The notes: generated by a model from the sequence alone, not told the origin. Positions 19,077 to 27,228 are shown, numbered from the stretch's first letter. The stretch: DNA of 35,000 bases from Symbiodinium natans (GCA_905221605.1 CAJNDS010002572.1:1-35000), one strand, 5' to 3'. Made by a program: numbers and translations.

Positions 19077-19620
19077 GTGATATCCTGCCCCTTGACCCTC
19101 CTTCCCTTGATGAGGTTTACAGTGTTTACAGATTACCGACTATGTAGGTTCCTTGGGAGTTCACGTCTTCCCTGCCTGGCTTTCAGAGGCGCCTCAATCC
19201 CCAAACCCAAAACCCGTGCCTTTGAAGCAAGCAAAGCACTTTGCTGCAGTAAAGGTCGACCCTGGGCCACTCCCCAGCAGGCGAGAGGGAAGGAGTGTGC
19301 GCAGAGTTGAAGAGTGTAGGTTTCAGGGTCTAAGGGCTTTTGGGGTGCTTGGGTTTAGGGGTTAGCATTTTCGGTGGGGTTTCGAGATCAGGGCTTGGGG
19401 TTTGGGGTTTACAGGGTTCGGTTTCGGGTTGAAGGTGTTGCAAGTTAGAGGGGGCATAGCCTCTGCTTCCAGAGGGCTCAATATAGGTTCAGGGCTTGGG
19501 TTTTTTTCCGGGTAATGCGGAAGTTTTACTTCTTTTCTGATTCTAGGGAGTACGGCAATGGGTACTTCAGCCTTCCCGAAGAAGCCAAAGAGTGTCTTGA
19601 AAACCTAACTTAAGCCCTCG
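19077..19620. other. Intron-like stretch
   Basis: Mixed sequence with degenerate G-rich heptamers around 19320-19440. A 77-codon + frame (19077-19310) has no recognisable domain. Confidence 0.3.
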
Positions 19621-19624
19621 AACC

Positions 19625-19745
19625 TAAGCCCTAAACCCTAAACCCTAAACCCTAAACCCTAAACCCTAAACCCTAAACTTTTAAACCCTAAACCCTACAC
19701 CCTAAACCCTAAACCCTAAACCCCTAAGCCCTAAGCCCTAGAGCC
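19625..19745. repeat. CCCTAAA array
   Basis: About fifteen C-rich heptamers interrupted once (CTTTTAAACC) and ending in CCCTAAG/CCCTAGA variants, just before the exon candidate at 19762. Confidence 0.95.
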
Positions 19746-19761
19746 CTAAGCCCTGTCCCAG

Positions 19762-19836
19762 AGGCCCTCCACGGGTGTGCGCCCGACGTCTGCCAGCAGA
19801 GGCACCAGAGCCTGGGCCGCAACGAGGTCGATGGCT
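19762..19836 (+). CDS. Exon candidate, 75 bp
   Basis: Acceptor CTGTCCCAG, donor GTTTAGGG at 19837. Two frames are open: a phase-0 frame reading RPSTGVRPTSASRGTRAWAA and onward (25 codons), and a second containing CQQRHQSLGRNEVDGC. The phase-0 frame also joins in frame to the next island. Composition alone does not decide. Confidence 0.45.
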
Positions 19837-19905
19837 GTTTAGGGTTTTTGGGGTTTAGGGTTTTTTTAGGGCTTAGGGCTTAGGGCTTAGGGCTTGGGGT
19901 TTGGG
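19837..19905. repeat. TTTAGGG / CTTAGGG tract
   Basis: G-rich heptamers with T-run expansions starting at the donor GT. Confidence 0.85.
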
Positions 19906-19915
19906 CTACTGAGGG

Positions 19916-20044
19916 ACTGGGGATAGTGCGCTGATCTTTCCTTGTTTTGTGTGTATTTATCTCTATATTGGGTGGAAATGGGTCGTATCCAGGAATGTTC
20001 TCAGAGGATGTAAAGGGCCAACTAGGTTGCCATAAGGGGCTATT
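19916..20044. mobile_element. Possible family C small element
   Basis: Shares an order of motifs with 22725-22835 and 30296-30385: a CTT..TTG segment, TATTGGGTGG, GGGTCRTAT-CAGGA, CAGAGG..GT, and AAGGGCCA-CTAG. The copy is diverged and its ends are not sharp. Confidence 0.35.
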
Positions 20045-20111
20045 GTAGCGATGGCTGCTTAGCGTGGGAACTGGTACTGAAAAGTGAACACCCCAAGTTA
20101 CGGGGCGTATG

Positions 20112-20158
20112 CCTAAACCCTAAACCCTAAACCCTGAACCCTAAACCCTAAACCCTCA
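20112..20158. repeat. CCCTAAA array, short
   Basis: Six to seven C-rich heptamers, one CCCTGAA. Confidence 0.9.
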
Positions 20159-20230
20159 ACTCCCTCTGAAACCCCATAAAATCCCATAAGCTTTTTGCCC
20201 AATTAGTGCTGGGTGTTGAGGATTGGGCAG

Positions 20231-20304
20231 GATCGGCGCGGCCGCCGTGCGCCCGGCGCGTTGGGGGGGCTTAGGGTGTGTATGGAGCCCGCGTGGCTGG
20301 CAAG
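20231..20304 (+). CDS. Exon candidate, basic/Pro-rich
   Basis: After GGGCAG the phase-0 frame reads DRRGRRAPGALGGLRVCMEP and stays open. The exon could end at the G-rich run (about 20268) or later near 20300. No clean donor is seen. Confidence 0.25.
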
Positions 20305-20330
20305 CCTTAAGAACCCTGAAGCCTTGTTGC

Positions 20331-20437
20331 CCTAAACCCTAAACCCTAAACCCTAAACCCTAAACCCTAATTAAACCCTAAATCCTAAACCCTAAACCCT
20401 AAACCTAAACCCTAAACCGCCCTAAACCCTAAACCCT
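20331..20437. repeat. CCCTAAA array with slips
   Basis: C-rich heptamers with small slippage products (CCTAATTAAACCC, CCCTAAACCGCC). Confidence 0.9.
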
Positions 20438-20455
20438 CCTTCCCCCAACCTGCAG

Positions 20456-20528
20456 GCTCCCAAGACCCAAACCCAGGACATCGGATTAGTGCCCCCCATC
20501 TGCTCCTTGAGGAGTCCTTCCATTCTTG
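20456..20528 (+). CDS. Exon candidate with textbook acceptor
   Basis: TTCCCCCAACCTGCAG is a strong polypyrimidine-AG acceptor. The phase-0 frame reads APKTQTQDIGL and stays open to a GTAGGG donor at 20529. An earlier donor, GTGCCC at 20489, would end it after 11 codons. G-type repeats begin within 10 bp of the later donor. Confidence 0.45.
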
Positions 20529-20534
20529 GTAGGG

Positions 20535-20665
20535 CTTTGGGTTTAGGGTTTAGGGTCTAGGGTTTAGGGTCTAGGGTTTAGGGTCTAGGGTTTAGGGTTT
20601 AGGGTCTAGGGTTTAGGGTTTAGGGTCTAGGGTTTAGGGTTTAGGGTTTCGGGTTTCGGGTTTGG
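20535..20665. repeat. Higher-order TTTAGGG/TCTAGGG array
   Basis: Alternating GTTTAGG and GTCTAGG heptamers form 14-mer and 21-mer periodicities before turning into TTTCGGG at the right edge. Confidence 0.92.
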
Positions 20666-20783
20666 GTTTTGGGTTTAGTCCCCGTATCAAGTAGCCAACA
20701 GAAAAAAGGGGGGAGCCCATATGTTAAGATGGCTACTGGACGGCCAAGCATTAAGTCGATCAGTCGCATTTCCCTGGTATTCC

Positions 20784-20890
20784 CAAACCCTAAACCCCAA
20801 ACCCTAAACCCCAAACCCCAAACCCTAACCCCTACACCCTACACCCTAAACTAAACCCCAAACCCCAAACCCTAAACCCTAAACCCTAAT
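20784..20890. repeat. CCCTAAA / CCCCAAA array
   Basis: Mixed C-rich heptamers immediately before the island at 20896. Confidence 0.9.
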
Positions 20891-20895
20891 GCCAG

Positions 20896-20940
20896 GCGGA
20901 GGCCTCTGACCCTGAACCCGAGCGCGGCAGCCCCAGCTAG
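20896..20940 (+). CDS. Possible terminal exon with stop
   Basis: After AATGCCAG the phase-0 frame is AEASDPEPERGSPS followed by a TAG stop at 20938-20940. It would join in frame to 20456-20488. Acidic, Pro/Ser-rich tails ending this way are common at protein C-termini. Alternatively a GC donor before the TAG makes it internal. Confidence 0.4.
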   Translation, partial: AEASDPEPERGSPS

Positions 20941-21119
20941 GAATCGTTGGTGGGAGTTAGGGGCCTATATAATGTGTTTACGATTAGGTTTTCGGGTTTA
21001 GGGTTTAGGGTTAGTTTAGGGTTATCCCTTGAAGGTTTGGGGTGCTTTGGGGTCCTGTCGGGGCTTTTGTTGTGGGCTGTGTCCCCAAAAGAAGTCCCAA
21101 ACTCTAACAGCCCGAAAGG

Positions 21120-21210
21120 TTGGGATGTTCTTCCTTATGCTAGCAGTCCTTAGTAGGGATTGTACTAGGTGGGTACTAGAATCCCCATATGGGGGTGCAC
21201 ATCGCAACCT
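21120..21210. mobile_element. MITE-like family B element, copy 1
   Basis: TTGGGATGTTCTTCCTTATGC, then CTAGCAGTCCTTAGTAGGGA, and on the right CCCCATATGGGGGTGC. It shares its left arm with the elements at 26268, 27637 and 33087. Confidence 0.5.
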
Positions 21211-21345
21211 CTAAGTCCCAGAACCGAATGTTGAGGCCGTAAACCCCTATAACTATGAGGCCTCTGAACCCGAAACCCCAAACCCGAAACCCCAAACCTG
21301 CTTATGCCCTGACCCCCTAAAAAAGGAACTGCCTTCAGGGTCTCC

Positions 21346-21456
21346 TAACCCTAAACCCTAAACCCTAAACCCTAAACCCTAAACCCTAAACCCTAAACCC
21401 TAAACCCTAAACCCTAAACCCTAAACCCTAAACCCACCAAACCCTAAACCCTAACC
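21346..21456. repeat. CCCTAAA array, near-perfect
   Basis: About fifteen C-rich heptamers, with CACCAAA near the end. Confidence 0.95.
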
Positions 21457-21582
21457 CCTCGACCCCCGGGGAGGAGGGGGGGGGGTCTAGGAAGATTTCC
21501 AGTGCTGAGGCCCCGCAAGTCCGCCCCTTGAGCTGGGGGCCCAAAAATGGCGTCCTTGCTTTGTTTGGGGGGTTTGAGGTTC

Positions 21583-21735
21583 AGGGTTAAGGGTTTAGGG
21601 TTAAGGGTTTAGGGTTTAGGGTTCAGGGTTTAGGGTTTAGGGTTTAGGTTTTAGGGTTTAGGGTTTAGGGTGTTAGGGTGTTAGGGCGTTAGGGTGTTAG
21701 GGTGTTAGGGTGTTGGGGTGTTAGGGTGTTAGACT
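21583..21735. repeat. TTTAGGG array passing into TGTTAGGG octamers
   Basis: G-rich heptamers (21583-21668) change abruptly to about eight GTGTTAGG octamers (21669-21732). Confidence 0.92.
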
Positions 21736-21807
21736 TCTAGGGCTTAAGCCCTTTTCATAGGCATGTCCCTCGACAAGTTCATTGAGGCGCCGTCTCTAGG
21801 ATTTTTC

Positions 21808-21872
21808 CAGGGTTTAGGGTTTAGGTTTAGGGTTTAGGGTTTAGGGTCTAGGGTCTAGGGTCTAGGGTTTAG
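21808..21872. repeat. TTTAGGG / TCTAGGG array
   Basis: Heptamers followed by three TCTAGGG units. Confidence 0.9.
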
Positions 21873-22027
21873 GGGCCCCTGATTTCAATTGCCCCTTGTT
21901 CCAGGGAGGGGGGGGGGGGGAAGGGGGGAGTAGGGGTGGACATCCTGCTCCCTATGGTAGTCCTCTCGGGCCCCCAATTGAAGCCTACGTCCTTCGGAGG
22001 GAGAAGGTAGTTTAGGAAACAAGGGGC

Positions 22028-22077
22028 TTTAGGGTTTAGGGTTTAGGGTTTAGGGTTTAGGGTTTAGGGTTTAGGGC
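22028..22077. repeat. TTTAGGG array, perfect
   Basis: Seven clean G-rich heptamers. Confidence 0.95.
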
Positions 22078-22500
22078 CTCAACCCTACTGGTACAAACCC
22101 CTTACATAAGCCTCATGATGCCTGAAAGCCTCATGTAGGTACCCACCCTAAGAACTCTCCACCCTCCGAGTATATACCTACATGCAACCTTATCACGGAT
22201 ACTTTCGACTTACTTTCTAGCTACTTGCCCAGGACACTTCAGGTAAGGTTTGGGCTTTTGAGTGTTCCCTCTTCGGGTGTTTTTACGTCTAAAAAATGGA
22301 AAATGCAAATTCTGGGTTGGGCTGTCGGGTCTTCTCGGGCATTGGCTGAAATAGCTGTTGTGAGGCTCACTCCCCTGAACCCTAAACCTTGAACAGTAAA
22401 CCCTGAACCTTAAACCCTATAAGCTCTATAAACCCTATAAACCTCTAACACCCCATAAACCCTCTAAGACCCCATAAACCCCATCAACCCTAAATCCAAG
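22078..22500. other. Intron-like stretch
   Basis: Unique sequence, with inverted short motifs CTACATG / CATGTAG (22132 and 22170), then degenerate CCCTRWA units at 22378-22500. No exon is supportable. Confidence 0.35.
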
Positions 22501-22507
22501 CCAAAAA

Positions 22508-22610
22508 ATGCACCAACGATTGGAGAAAGCGACCCGCGCGGAGGCTCCGAGGCCTGCGCGCCCCCACAGCTGCCGCTTCAGGGCTTCCTGGGCCGGGAGG
22601 CAGAGTTGTG
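22508..22610 (+). CDS. Exon candidate region, two open frames
   Basis: One frame reads MHQRLEKATRAEAPRPARPH; another reads APTIGESDPRGGSEACAPPQ and then LPLQGFLGREAEL. An internal acceptor (CCCCCACAG at 22569) would start a short exon in the second frame. G-type repeats follow at 22648. Confidence 0.35.
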
Positions 22611-22647
22611 TGGTTTTCAGGGGCCAACCCTCAACCCTATAAGCCGG

Positions 22648-22707
22648 GGAGGCTTAGGGTTTAGGGTTTAGGGTTTAGGTTTTAGGGTGTAGGGTTTAGG
22701 GTTTAGG
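22648..22707. repeat. TTTAGGG array
   Basis: About eight G-rich heptamers, one TTTTAGGG and one TGTAGGG. Confidence 0.92.
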
Positions 22708-22724
22708 GGTCCTGTGTGTGAAGT

Positions 22725-22835
22725 TTACTAGGTAGGCCCTTGGAACATGTTATATTTTTCCTTATTGGGTTTAAGAGGGTCATATTCAGGATTCTTTTTC
22801 AGAGGGTTTTATAAGGGCCATCCTAGTTTAGAGGT
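22725..22835. mobile_element. Family C small inverted-repeat element
   Basis: Arms ACTAGGTAGGCCCTT (22728-22742) and AAGGGCCATCCTAGT (22814-22828) are inverted copies with two mismatches. The interior CTTATTGGGTTTAAGAGGGT is shared with the copy at 30296-30385. Confidence 0.55.
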
Positions 22836-22884
22836 CTACAGCGCTCGTAATACGCGCCACTCCGCAGTGGGCAGCCTTGCAAGT

Positions 22885-22963
22885 CCCTAAACCCCTGAGC
22901 AAGAAGCTCGGCATGAGCGCTAAGCCGTGGTTTGCGAGGCTACTTGCGCCAGCCCCTCACGCC
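22885..22963 (+). CDS. Exon candidate, frame unresolved
   Basis: One frame reads LSKKLGMSAKPWFARLLAPA and onward to a TGA at 22967; another gives EQEARHER. Neither border is well defined, and the immediate upstream array is only CCCTAAACCCC. Confidence 0.25.
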
Positions 22964-23035
22964 AGATGAGGGCGTGCGGCCCCGGGCCCAGCTAGACTGC
23001 CTGAACTACAGGGTTCGGGTTTTAAGGCTCAGTCA

Positions 23036-23108
23036 GGGTTTAGGGTTTAGGGTTTCGGGTTTAGGGTTTCGGGTTTAGGGTTTCGGGTTTAGGGTTTAGG
23101 GTTTAGGG
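23036..23108. repeat. TTTAGGG / TTTCGGG alternating array
   Basis: Heptamers alternating A and C at the fourth position, giving a 14-mer periodicity. Confidence 0.92.
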
Positions 23109-23309
23109 CTAATCCGAAGCCCCCCGGTTTAGGGTCACACCAGCTCGTCTAGGGCCGTCCTGCGACTTGCCCCTCAAGGACGTACGTTGGCTTTCTGGAG
23201 CCCTAAACCCTAAACCCTAAACCCTTCTTCAGGCCCCTATATTAGGACGTGCTGGCTGATTCGAGTGTAGCGGGGCTGTGGAGTGGCTCAACAATGGAGG
23301 TTTACGAAA

Positions 23310-23350
23310 ATAGGGTTTAGGGTTTAGGGTTTAGGGTTTAGGGTTTAGGG
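23310..23350. repeat. TTTAGGG array
   Basis: Six clean heptamers. A C-rich partner of three units lies at 23201-23224. Confidence 0.93.
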
Positions 23351-23706
23351 TACGAAGGTACCCCCCAATTTATCGTAAACCCCCAATGGACAGCTTCAGT
23401 CCAAACATACTTCCCCTTGTGCCCTCCTCCTTCCGCACTCGCACATTTTCGAGGATCGTACGTGGCCTTTCGCTGTTTGGGATCTACGCTGGCATCATGG
23501 GCTTTTTTTATGTAAGAATTCAGAGGGTGTTTGCTTTGGCATGAGGTTTTGGGAGAAGACCTCTGCTTCTCTAGTAGTGGTTTTTGGCTCACAGGTGGGT
23601 TAATTAAGCAGCGTAGTTTCACATTGGGCACCCCCGAATTTTTAAGCGAAAGAAAAGCCTCCGCCGGCATCGCAAAAGATGCTTGCTTTCGGTCCGAGGC
23701 ACTCAC
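23338..23706 (-). CDS. Unassigned open frame, 122 codons (doubtful)
   Basis: A minus-strand ATG frame of 122 codons lies mostly in non-repeat sequence. Its last codons run into the telomeric array, giving a repeat-derived PKP end. The protein is basic (RKQ, KPLLEKQR, KKAHDAS) with no motif I recognise and no signal peptide or membrane segment. The only evidence is length. An overlapping + frame of 65 codons (23531-23728) is as unremarkable. Confidence 0.15.
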   Translation of the reverse strand: MSASDRKQASFAMPAEAFLSLKNSGVPNVKLRCLINPPVSQKPLLEKQRSSPKTSCQSKHPLNSYIKKAHDASVDPKQRKATYDPRKCASAEGGGHKGKYVWTEAVHWGFTINWGVPSYPKP

Positions 23707-23839
23707 TCAGTCAAACCCTAGACTGTAAATCCCACACTCTACACTACTACCGCAAACCCCGAGAACCAAAACACATTTCAAGTCATGATACCTCAAAGCC
23801 CCGAAGCATCCCAGACAAGGAAACCCCTAGCAGCCCTGA

Positions 23840-23908
23840 ACCCTAACACCCGTTAGCCCTAAGCCCTAAACCCTAAACCCTAAACCGCCTAAACCTTAAA
23901 CCCTAAAC
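23840..23908. repeat. CCCTAAA array, degenerate
   Basis: C-rich heptamers with CCCTAAG and CCTTAAA variants preceding the island at 23911. Confidence 0.85.
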
Positions 23909-23910
23909 GC

Positions 23911-23971
23911 TTCGAGGCCGCCCCGCAGCGCGACGGATCGGGCTACCGCGAGCCAGCGCAAGGCGAGTGTC
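23911..23971 (+). CDS. Exon candidate, GC-rich island
   Basis: The frame FEAAPQRDGSGYREPAQGEC runs through a GC-rich block between C-type repeats and, further right, G-type repeats (24047). An acceptor could be CTTCGAG or CCCCGCAG. The donor could be GTGTCAG or GTTTCC. Borders are uncertain. Confidence 0.35.
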
Positions 23972-24046
23972 AGGGTTTCCGGATACCGTTAAGGGCCCTT
24001 AAGGGCTTCGAAGCGGTTGCTTGAATACAACCCAAGTAAGAGCGTT

Positions 24047-24090
24047 CAGGGTTTAGGGTTTAGGGTTTAGCTCTACTTAGGGTTTAGGGT
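24047..24090. repeat. TTTAGGG array, short
   Basis: Two small blocks of G-rich heptamers. Confidence 0.85.
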
Positions 24091-24306
24091 TTACAAGTTG
24101 AGGCTTAGGGGGGGAGCCTTATCTTGTGTTCTTGTAGCCTGGTCTATGCGGCAAGTCATGTGCACAGAAGTCCTTGTCAGTGGATGGTGAACTATATGTC
24201 ACATTAGAAGTAAGGAAGGCATTTGTGCATTTGTTGATTCTGGACCCGATACTATATACACTCACAAAAGTCATCTTTCAAACAGCCCTAGCAGGTCTGC
24301 CCATAG

Positions 24307-24407
24307 ATATCTACTAATTGCTTAAGAACCCCCCAAAATTATAATATTCTTCCTTATTAAGGGTAATATAGGGACTATTCAGGGGTTCTTAAGCAAATAG
24401 TAGATAT
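24307..24407. mobile_element. MITE-like family A element, copy 1
   Basis: Terminal arms 24307-24332 and 24382-24407 are inverted copies at 25 of 26 positions, with the core CTTAAGAACCCC. The interior ATAATATTCTTCCTTATTAA is related to copy 2. Total length is 101 bp. Confidence 0.75.
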
Positions 24408-24509
24408 GGCCCAAGACATGCACTAGGGGCTTGGAGAGCCTGTGCGCATCGCCAATCGAAATACTGCATTGCGTGGATTAGGTAAACATCAGCCGCCCAA
24501 ATCTTGCAA

Positions 24510-24525
24510 GAGAGAGAGAGAGAGC
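24510..24525. repeat. (AG)n microsatellite
   Basis: About eight AG units. Confidence 0.85.
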
Positions 24526-24649
24526 TGACCTCTACATTGAGCCCAAAAGCACAATAAAGGAGCAACGACCTGAAAAGTTGGGGGGGAGCTAGAATACGAG
24601 CGGGGTATAGGGTGCAGGGGATAGGCAAAGGGGAAACCCCCGAAACCCG

Positions 24650-24745
24650 AAACCCTAAACCTTAAACCCTAAACCTTAAACCCTAAACCTTAAACCCTAA
24701 ACCCTAAACCCTAAACCCTAAACCCTAAACCCTGAACCCTAAACA
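24650..24745. repeat. CCCTAAA / CCTTAAA alternating array
   Basis: C-rich heptamers alternating CCCTAAA with CCTTAAA, then pure CCCTAAA. Confidence 0.93.
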
Positions 24746-24795
24746 ACCCAGTTGAAACTCCGAGCCCCTGGTTGGTTTCACAGTAGCAAAAACAA

Positions 24796-24901
24796 CTACG
24801 AATTGCTTAAGAACCCCTGAAAAATCGAAAATATTCTTCCTTATAAGGTAATATAGCATTATCATTTTTGATTTTTTGGGGTGTTCTTAAGCAAATAGTA
24901 G
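24796..24901. mobile_element. MITE-like family A element, copy 2
   Basis: Left arm CTACGAATTGCTTAAGAACC and right arm GTTCTTAAGCAAATAGTAG pair with few mismatches. The interior shares ATATTCTTCCTTAT with copy 1, only about 0.5 kb away and in the same orientation. Confidence 0.7.
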
Positions 24902-25049
24902 AGAAGAGTCGAGGAAGGGGACGGGGGGGGGTTCGGGAGGTTGCGTGGAACTCTTAGGCGCTGGGCGGATAACCTTTAGCCTTTTAGGGTACCATTAAAT
25001 CCCCTTCAAACCCAAAGGTTAACCTTTTTTCCCCTACGGAACTCAGGGT

Positions 25050-25107
25050 TAAACCCTAAACCCAAATCGCAAACCCTATACCCTATACCCTATACCCTAA
25101 ACCCTAG
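25050..25107. repeat. CCCTATA/CCCTAAA array
   Basis: Starts as CCCTATA units and ends CCCTAAACCCTAGCAG, so the last heptamer nearly supplies the acceptor AG. Confidence 0.88.
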
Positions 25108-25110
25108 CAG

Positions 25111-25212
25111 GTTGAAGGGTGGAAAGCATCGCACCCCTGCACTGTGGGAGCAAGACGGGGCAGGACGAGTGGGGGGGCACCCAAAGGTGCCGCACCCTGA
25201 GGTGCCACAGAA
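25111..25212 (+). CDS. Exon candidate between telomeric arrays
   Basis: The segment runs from CTAGCAG to the GT of GTTTAGGG at 25213. One frame is open throughout: LKGGKHRTPALWEQDGAGRV and onward to VPHPEVPQ. The C-rich array abuts the acceptor and the G-rich array supplies the donor. Confidence 0.45.
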
Positions 25213-25318
25213 GTTTAGGGTTTAGGGTTTAGGGTTTAGGGTTTAGGGTTTTAGGGCTAGGGTTTAGGGCTTAGGTTTTAGGGTTTGGGGTTTAGGGTTT
25301 AGGGTTTAGGGGTTAGGG
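25213..25318. repeat. TTTAGGG array
   Basis: G-rich heptamers, clean for the first five and variable later. Confidence 0.93.
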
Positions 25319-25524
25319 TATGCTCCGCCCTCAGGGGTACTTTCACAGAAGGCTGGACGTCGGGCGCGCTCGCCCAGCAGAAGAAGCAGAGCTGTCCTGG
25401 AACCCAATAAATCTTATCCACCCTGCTATGACAAATCAAAACCTCGAAACCCTAAGCCCTGACACCAGACGCTCTAGACGATACACCGAAAACACCCTAA
25501 ATCCGAAACCCCCAAAAACCCTCC

Positions 25525-25609
25525 CTAAACCCTAAACCCTAAACCCTAAACCCTAAACCCTAAACCCTAAACCCTAAACCCTAAACCCTAAACCCTAAAC
25601 CCTAAACCC
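25525..25609. repeat. CCCTAAA array, perfect
   Basis: Twelve clean C-rich heptamers ending nine bases before the exon candidate at 25619. Confidence 0.97.
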
Positions 25610-25618
25610 TGTGCCCAG

Positions 25619-25672
25619 CCGTGCGAAGAGGCCCTGGAGCGCCTCCGGGCAGTGCAGGCAAAGCATGATGAG
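25619..25672 (+). CDS. Exon candidate, 18 codons, coiled-coil, GC donor
   Basis: Acceptor GTGCCCAG, then PCEEALERLRAVQAKHDE, a strong heptad-like helix. The next codons are GCC GCC TAG, so the reading frame must leave before the TAG. A GAG|GCCGCC non-canonical GC donor at 25673 keeps phase 0. Telomeric G-rich repeats begin at 25679. Confidence 0.5.
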
Positions 25673-25678
25673 GCCGCC

Positions 25679-25805
25679 TAGGGTTTAGGGTTTGGGGTTT
25701 GGGGTTTAGGGTTTAGGGTTTAGGGTTTAGGGTTTGGGGTTTGGGGTTTGGGGTTTGGGGTTTGGGGTTTAGGGTTTAGGGCTTAGGGCTTAGGGCTTAG
25801 GGTTT
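25679..25805. repeat. TTTAGGG / TTTGGGG array
   Basis: G-rich heptamers in blocks: TTTAGGG, TTTGGGG and CTTAGGG. Confidence 0.93.
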
Positions 25806-26023
25806 AAGAGGGCCTTAGGTTTTAGTAGGGTTTTTAGGGGTGAAGTTGCTCTTGGGCTTGGGGCGTTTTATGGGTTTGGGGGTATGTTGGGGGGGGCTAG
25901 GGTTTCTAAGGCTTGCAGGGTTTATAGGGTAGGGTTAACGAGGTTTTGGGGGTTTTGCGTTGTCCCATGCCATCGTCCAGAGTTGACAGGCAAATTGGCA
26001 GGTTGTGGGTTGGAGGTCGGTTG

Positions 26024-26066
26024 TCCCTAAACCCTAAACCCTAAACCCTAAACCCTAAACCCTAAA
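26024..26066. repeat. CCCTAAA array
   Basis: Six clean C-rich heptamers. Confidence 0.93.
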
Positions 26067-26120
26067 TGAGGGAACCGCCCAGGCACCTGTTGCTTTCTTA
26101 AGCTTGTTGCTTCGAGCCAG

Positions 26121-26172
26121 GCTGCAGAGGCAGCTGCGGCGCAGCGGCAAAAGGCGCTTCAGTCCTCGTGGG
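26121..26172 (+). CDS. Exon candidate, Ala-rich coiled-coil
   Basis: Acceptor CGAGCCAG, frame AAEAAAAQRQKALQSSW, donor GT at 26173 (GTTTGGGG) or earlier GTGGGG at 26168. It joins in phase to the 25619-25672 candidate and continues its heptad-like pattern. Intron length would be 448 bp. Confidence 0.5.
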
Positions 26173-26250
26173 GTTTGGGGGTTTGGCGGTTTGGGGGTTT
26201 AGGGTTTAGGGTTTAGGGTTCTTAGGGTTAAGGGTTTAGGGTTTAGGGTT
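26173..26250. repeat. TTTAGGG tract
   Basis: Begins TTTGGGGG then clean TTTAGGG blocks. Confidence 0.88.
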
Positions 26251-26267
26251 TAAACACCCTGCCTAAG

Positions 26268-26366
26268 GTGGGAAGTTCCCCTCATACTAACAGTCCTAAA
26301 TCGGTATTCCAACCGGGGGGAGGTACTATAATCCCTATTGAGCATTGCATATGGGGGAACACCCTA
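26268..26366. mobile_element. MITE-like family B element, copy 2
   Basis: GTGGGAAGTTCCCCTCATAC, then TAACAGTCCT on the left, and ATATGGGGGAACACCC on the right, pair as inverted ends. The interior GAGGTACTATAATCCCTATT matches copies at 28067 and 33087. Confidence 0.6.
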
Positions 26367-27155
26367 AGCCCTTAGCCCTAAGCCCTTATGAGTTTAGGGT
26401 TGGGGTTTTGGGGTTTCGGTTTTCCTGGCTTTGAGGGGACATGCTGGCAATTTGGTTTGGGGGCATTTAGGGCCTTTGGTGACAATTAGGTTTTAAGGCA
26501 TAGGGTTTTACATTCTCCTGTAACTTTGCAAGGTCTCTATGTGTTTGTTGAAGGGGTTTCATAGTTAAGATTGTAGTTCCTAAGCCCTAAACCCAAAGCC
26601 GTACACCCTTTCTGCCTGTGTTTGTCGGAAGCCCTAAACCCTAAACCTGAGCCCGAAACCCTGATGAACAACTCGGTCCTTGTAGCCAGGTGTTCTGGGG
26701 CTTGTCGGTTCCATGTTCAACCACCCAAAATGAGAATCATTGCAGTCGTACTGTACTTGTGAGGAGCCTCTTTCATGTTCTGAGGTTTCTTAAAGCAGGG
26801 TTTAGGGTTTAGGGTAGAGAAGGCTTGAGGCGGATCAAAGGCATAGAATACCTAGTGTACGATTTGGGGAAGTGCCAAGCTGAAGAATCTTGAAACCATA
26901 AAAAGCTCCAAACACCTAAGCCCTAAAGCCTAAACGCTAAACCCCCCAACCCCACCCCCCCCCCCCCCGCCAAAAAAAAGCAATACATGGTGAGAAATAA
27001 CCTCAGAAGCCAAACCCTAAACCCTAAACTCTAAAAACCCTTAAAACTCTAAAAAACCAAAACCTAAAAACCCTCAAAACCCTTTAAAAGCCTAACAACC
27101 CTAAAACAACCTAAAGACCCTATGCCTTGAACCCTTGACTCCTCTTTTCCTGGCC
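26367..27155. other. Intron-like stretch with diverged heptamers
   Basis: Contains scattered CCCTAAA and TTTAGGG fragments, a poly-C run at about 26953-26968, and A-rich CCCTAAAA variants (27010-27120). No exon is supportable, though one may be hidden near 26695. Confidence 0.35.
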
Positions 27156-27158
27156 CAG

Positions 27159-27228
27159 CTCTTGCCGCTGATCCGCTGGCGGGACGCAGCGACAGCGGAT
27201 GCGGCCGCTGCTGATCGACAGGCTCGGG
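27159..27228 (+). CDS. Exon candidate, Ala-rich helix, strong acceptor
   Basis: CTCTTTTCCTGGCCCAG is a textbook acceptor. The frame reads LLPLIRWRDAATADAAAADR, then QAR to the GT of GTTTAGGG at 27229. The A/D/R-rich helix fits the coiled-coil series. Phase does not directly match the neighbours I call, so another exon may lie between. Confidence 0.5.
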
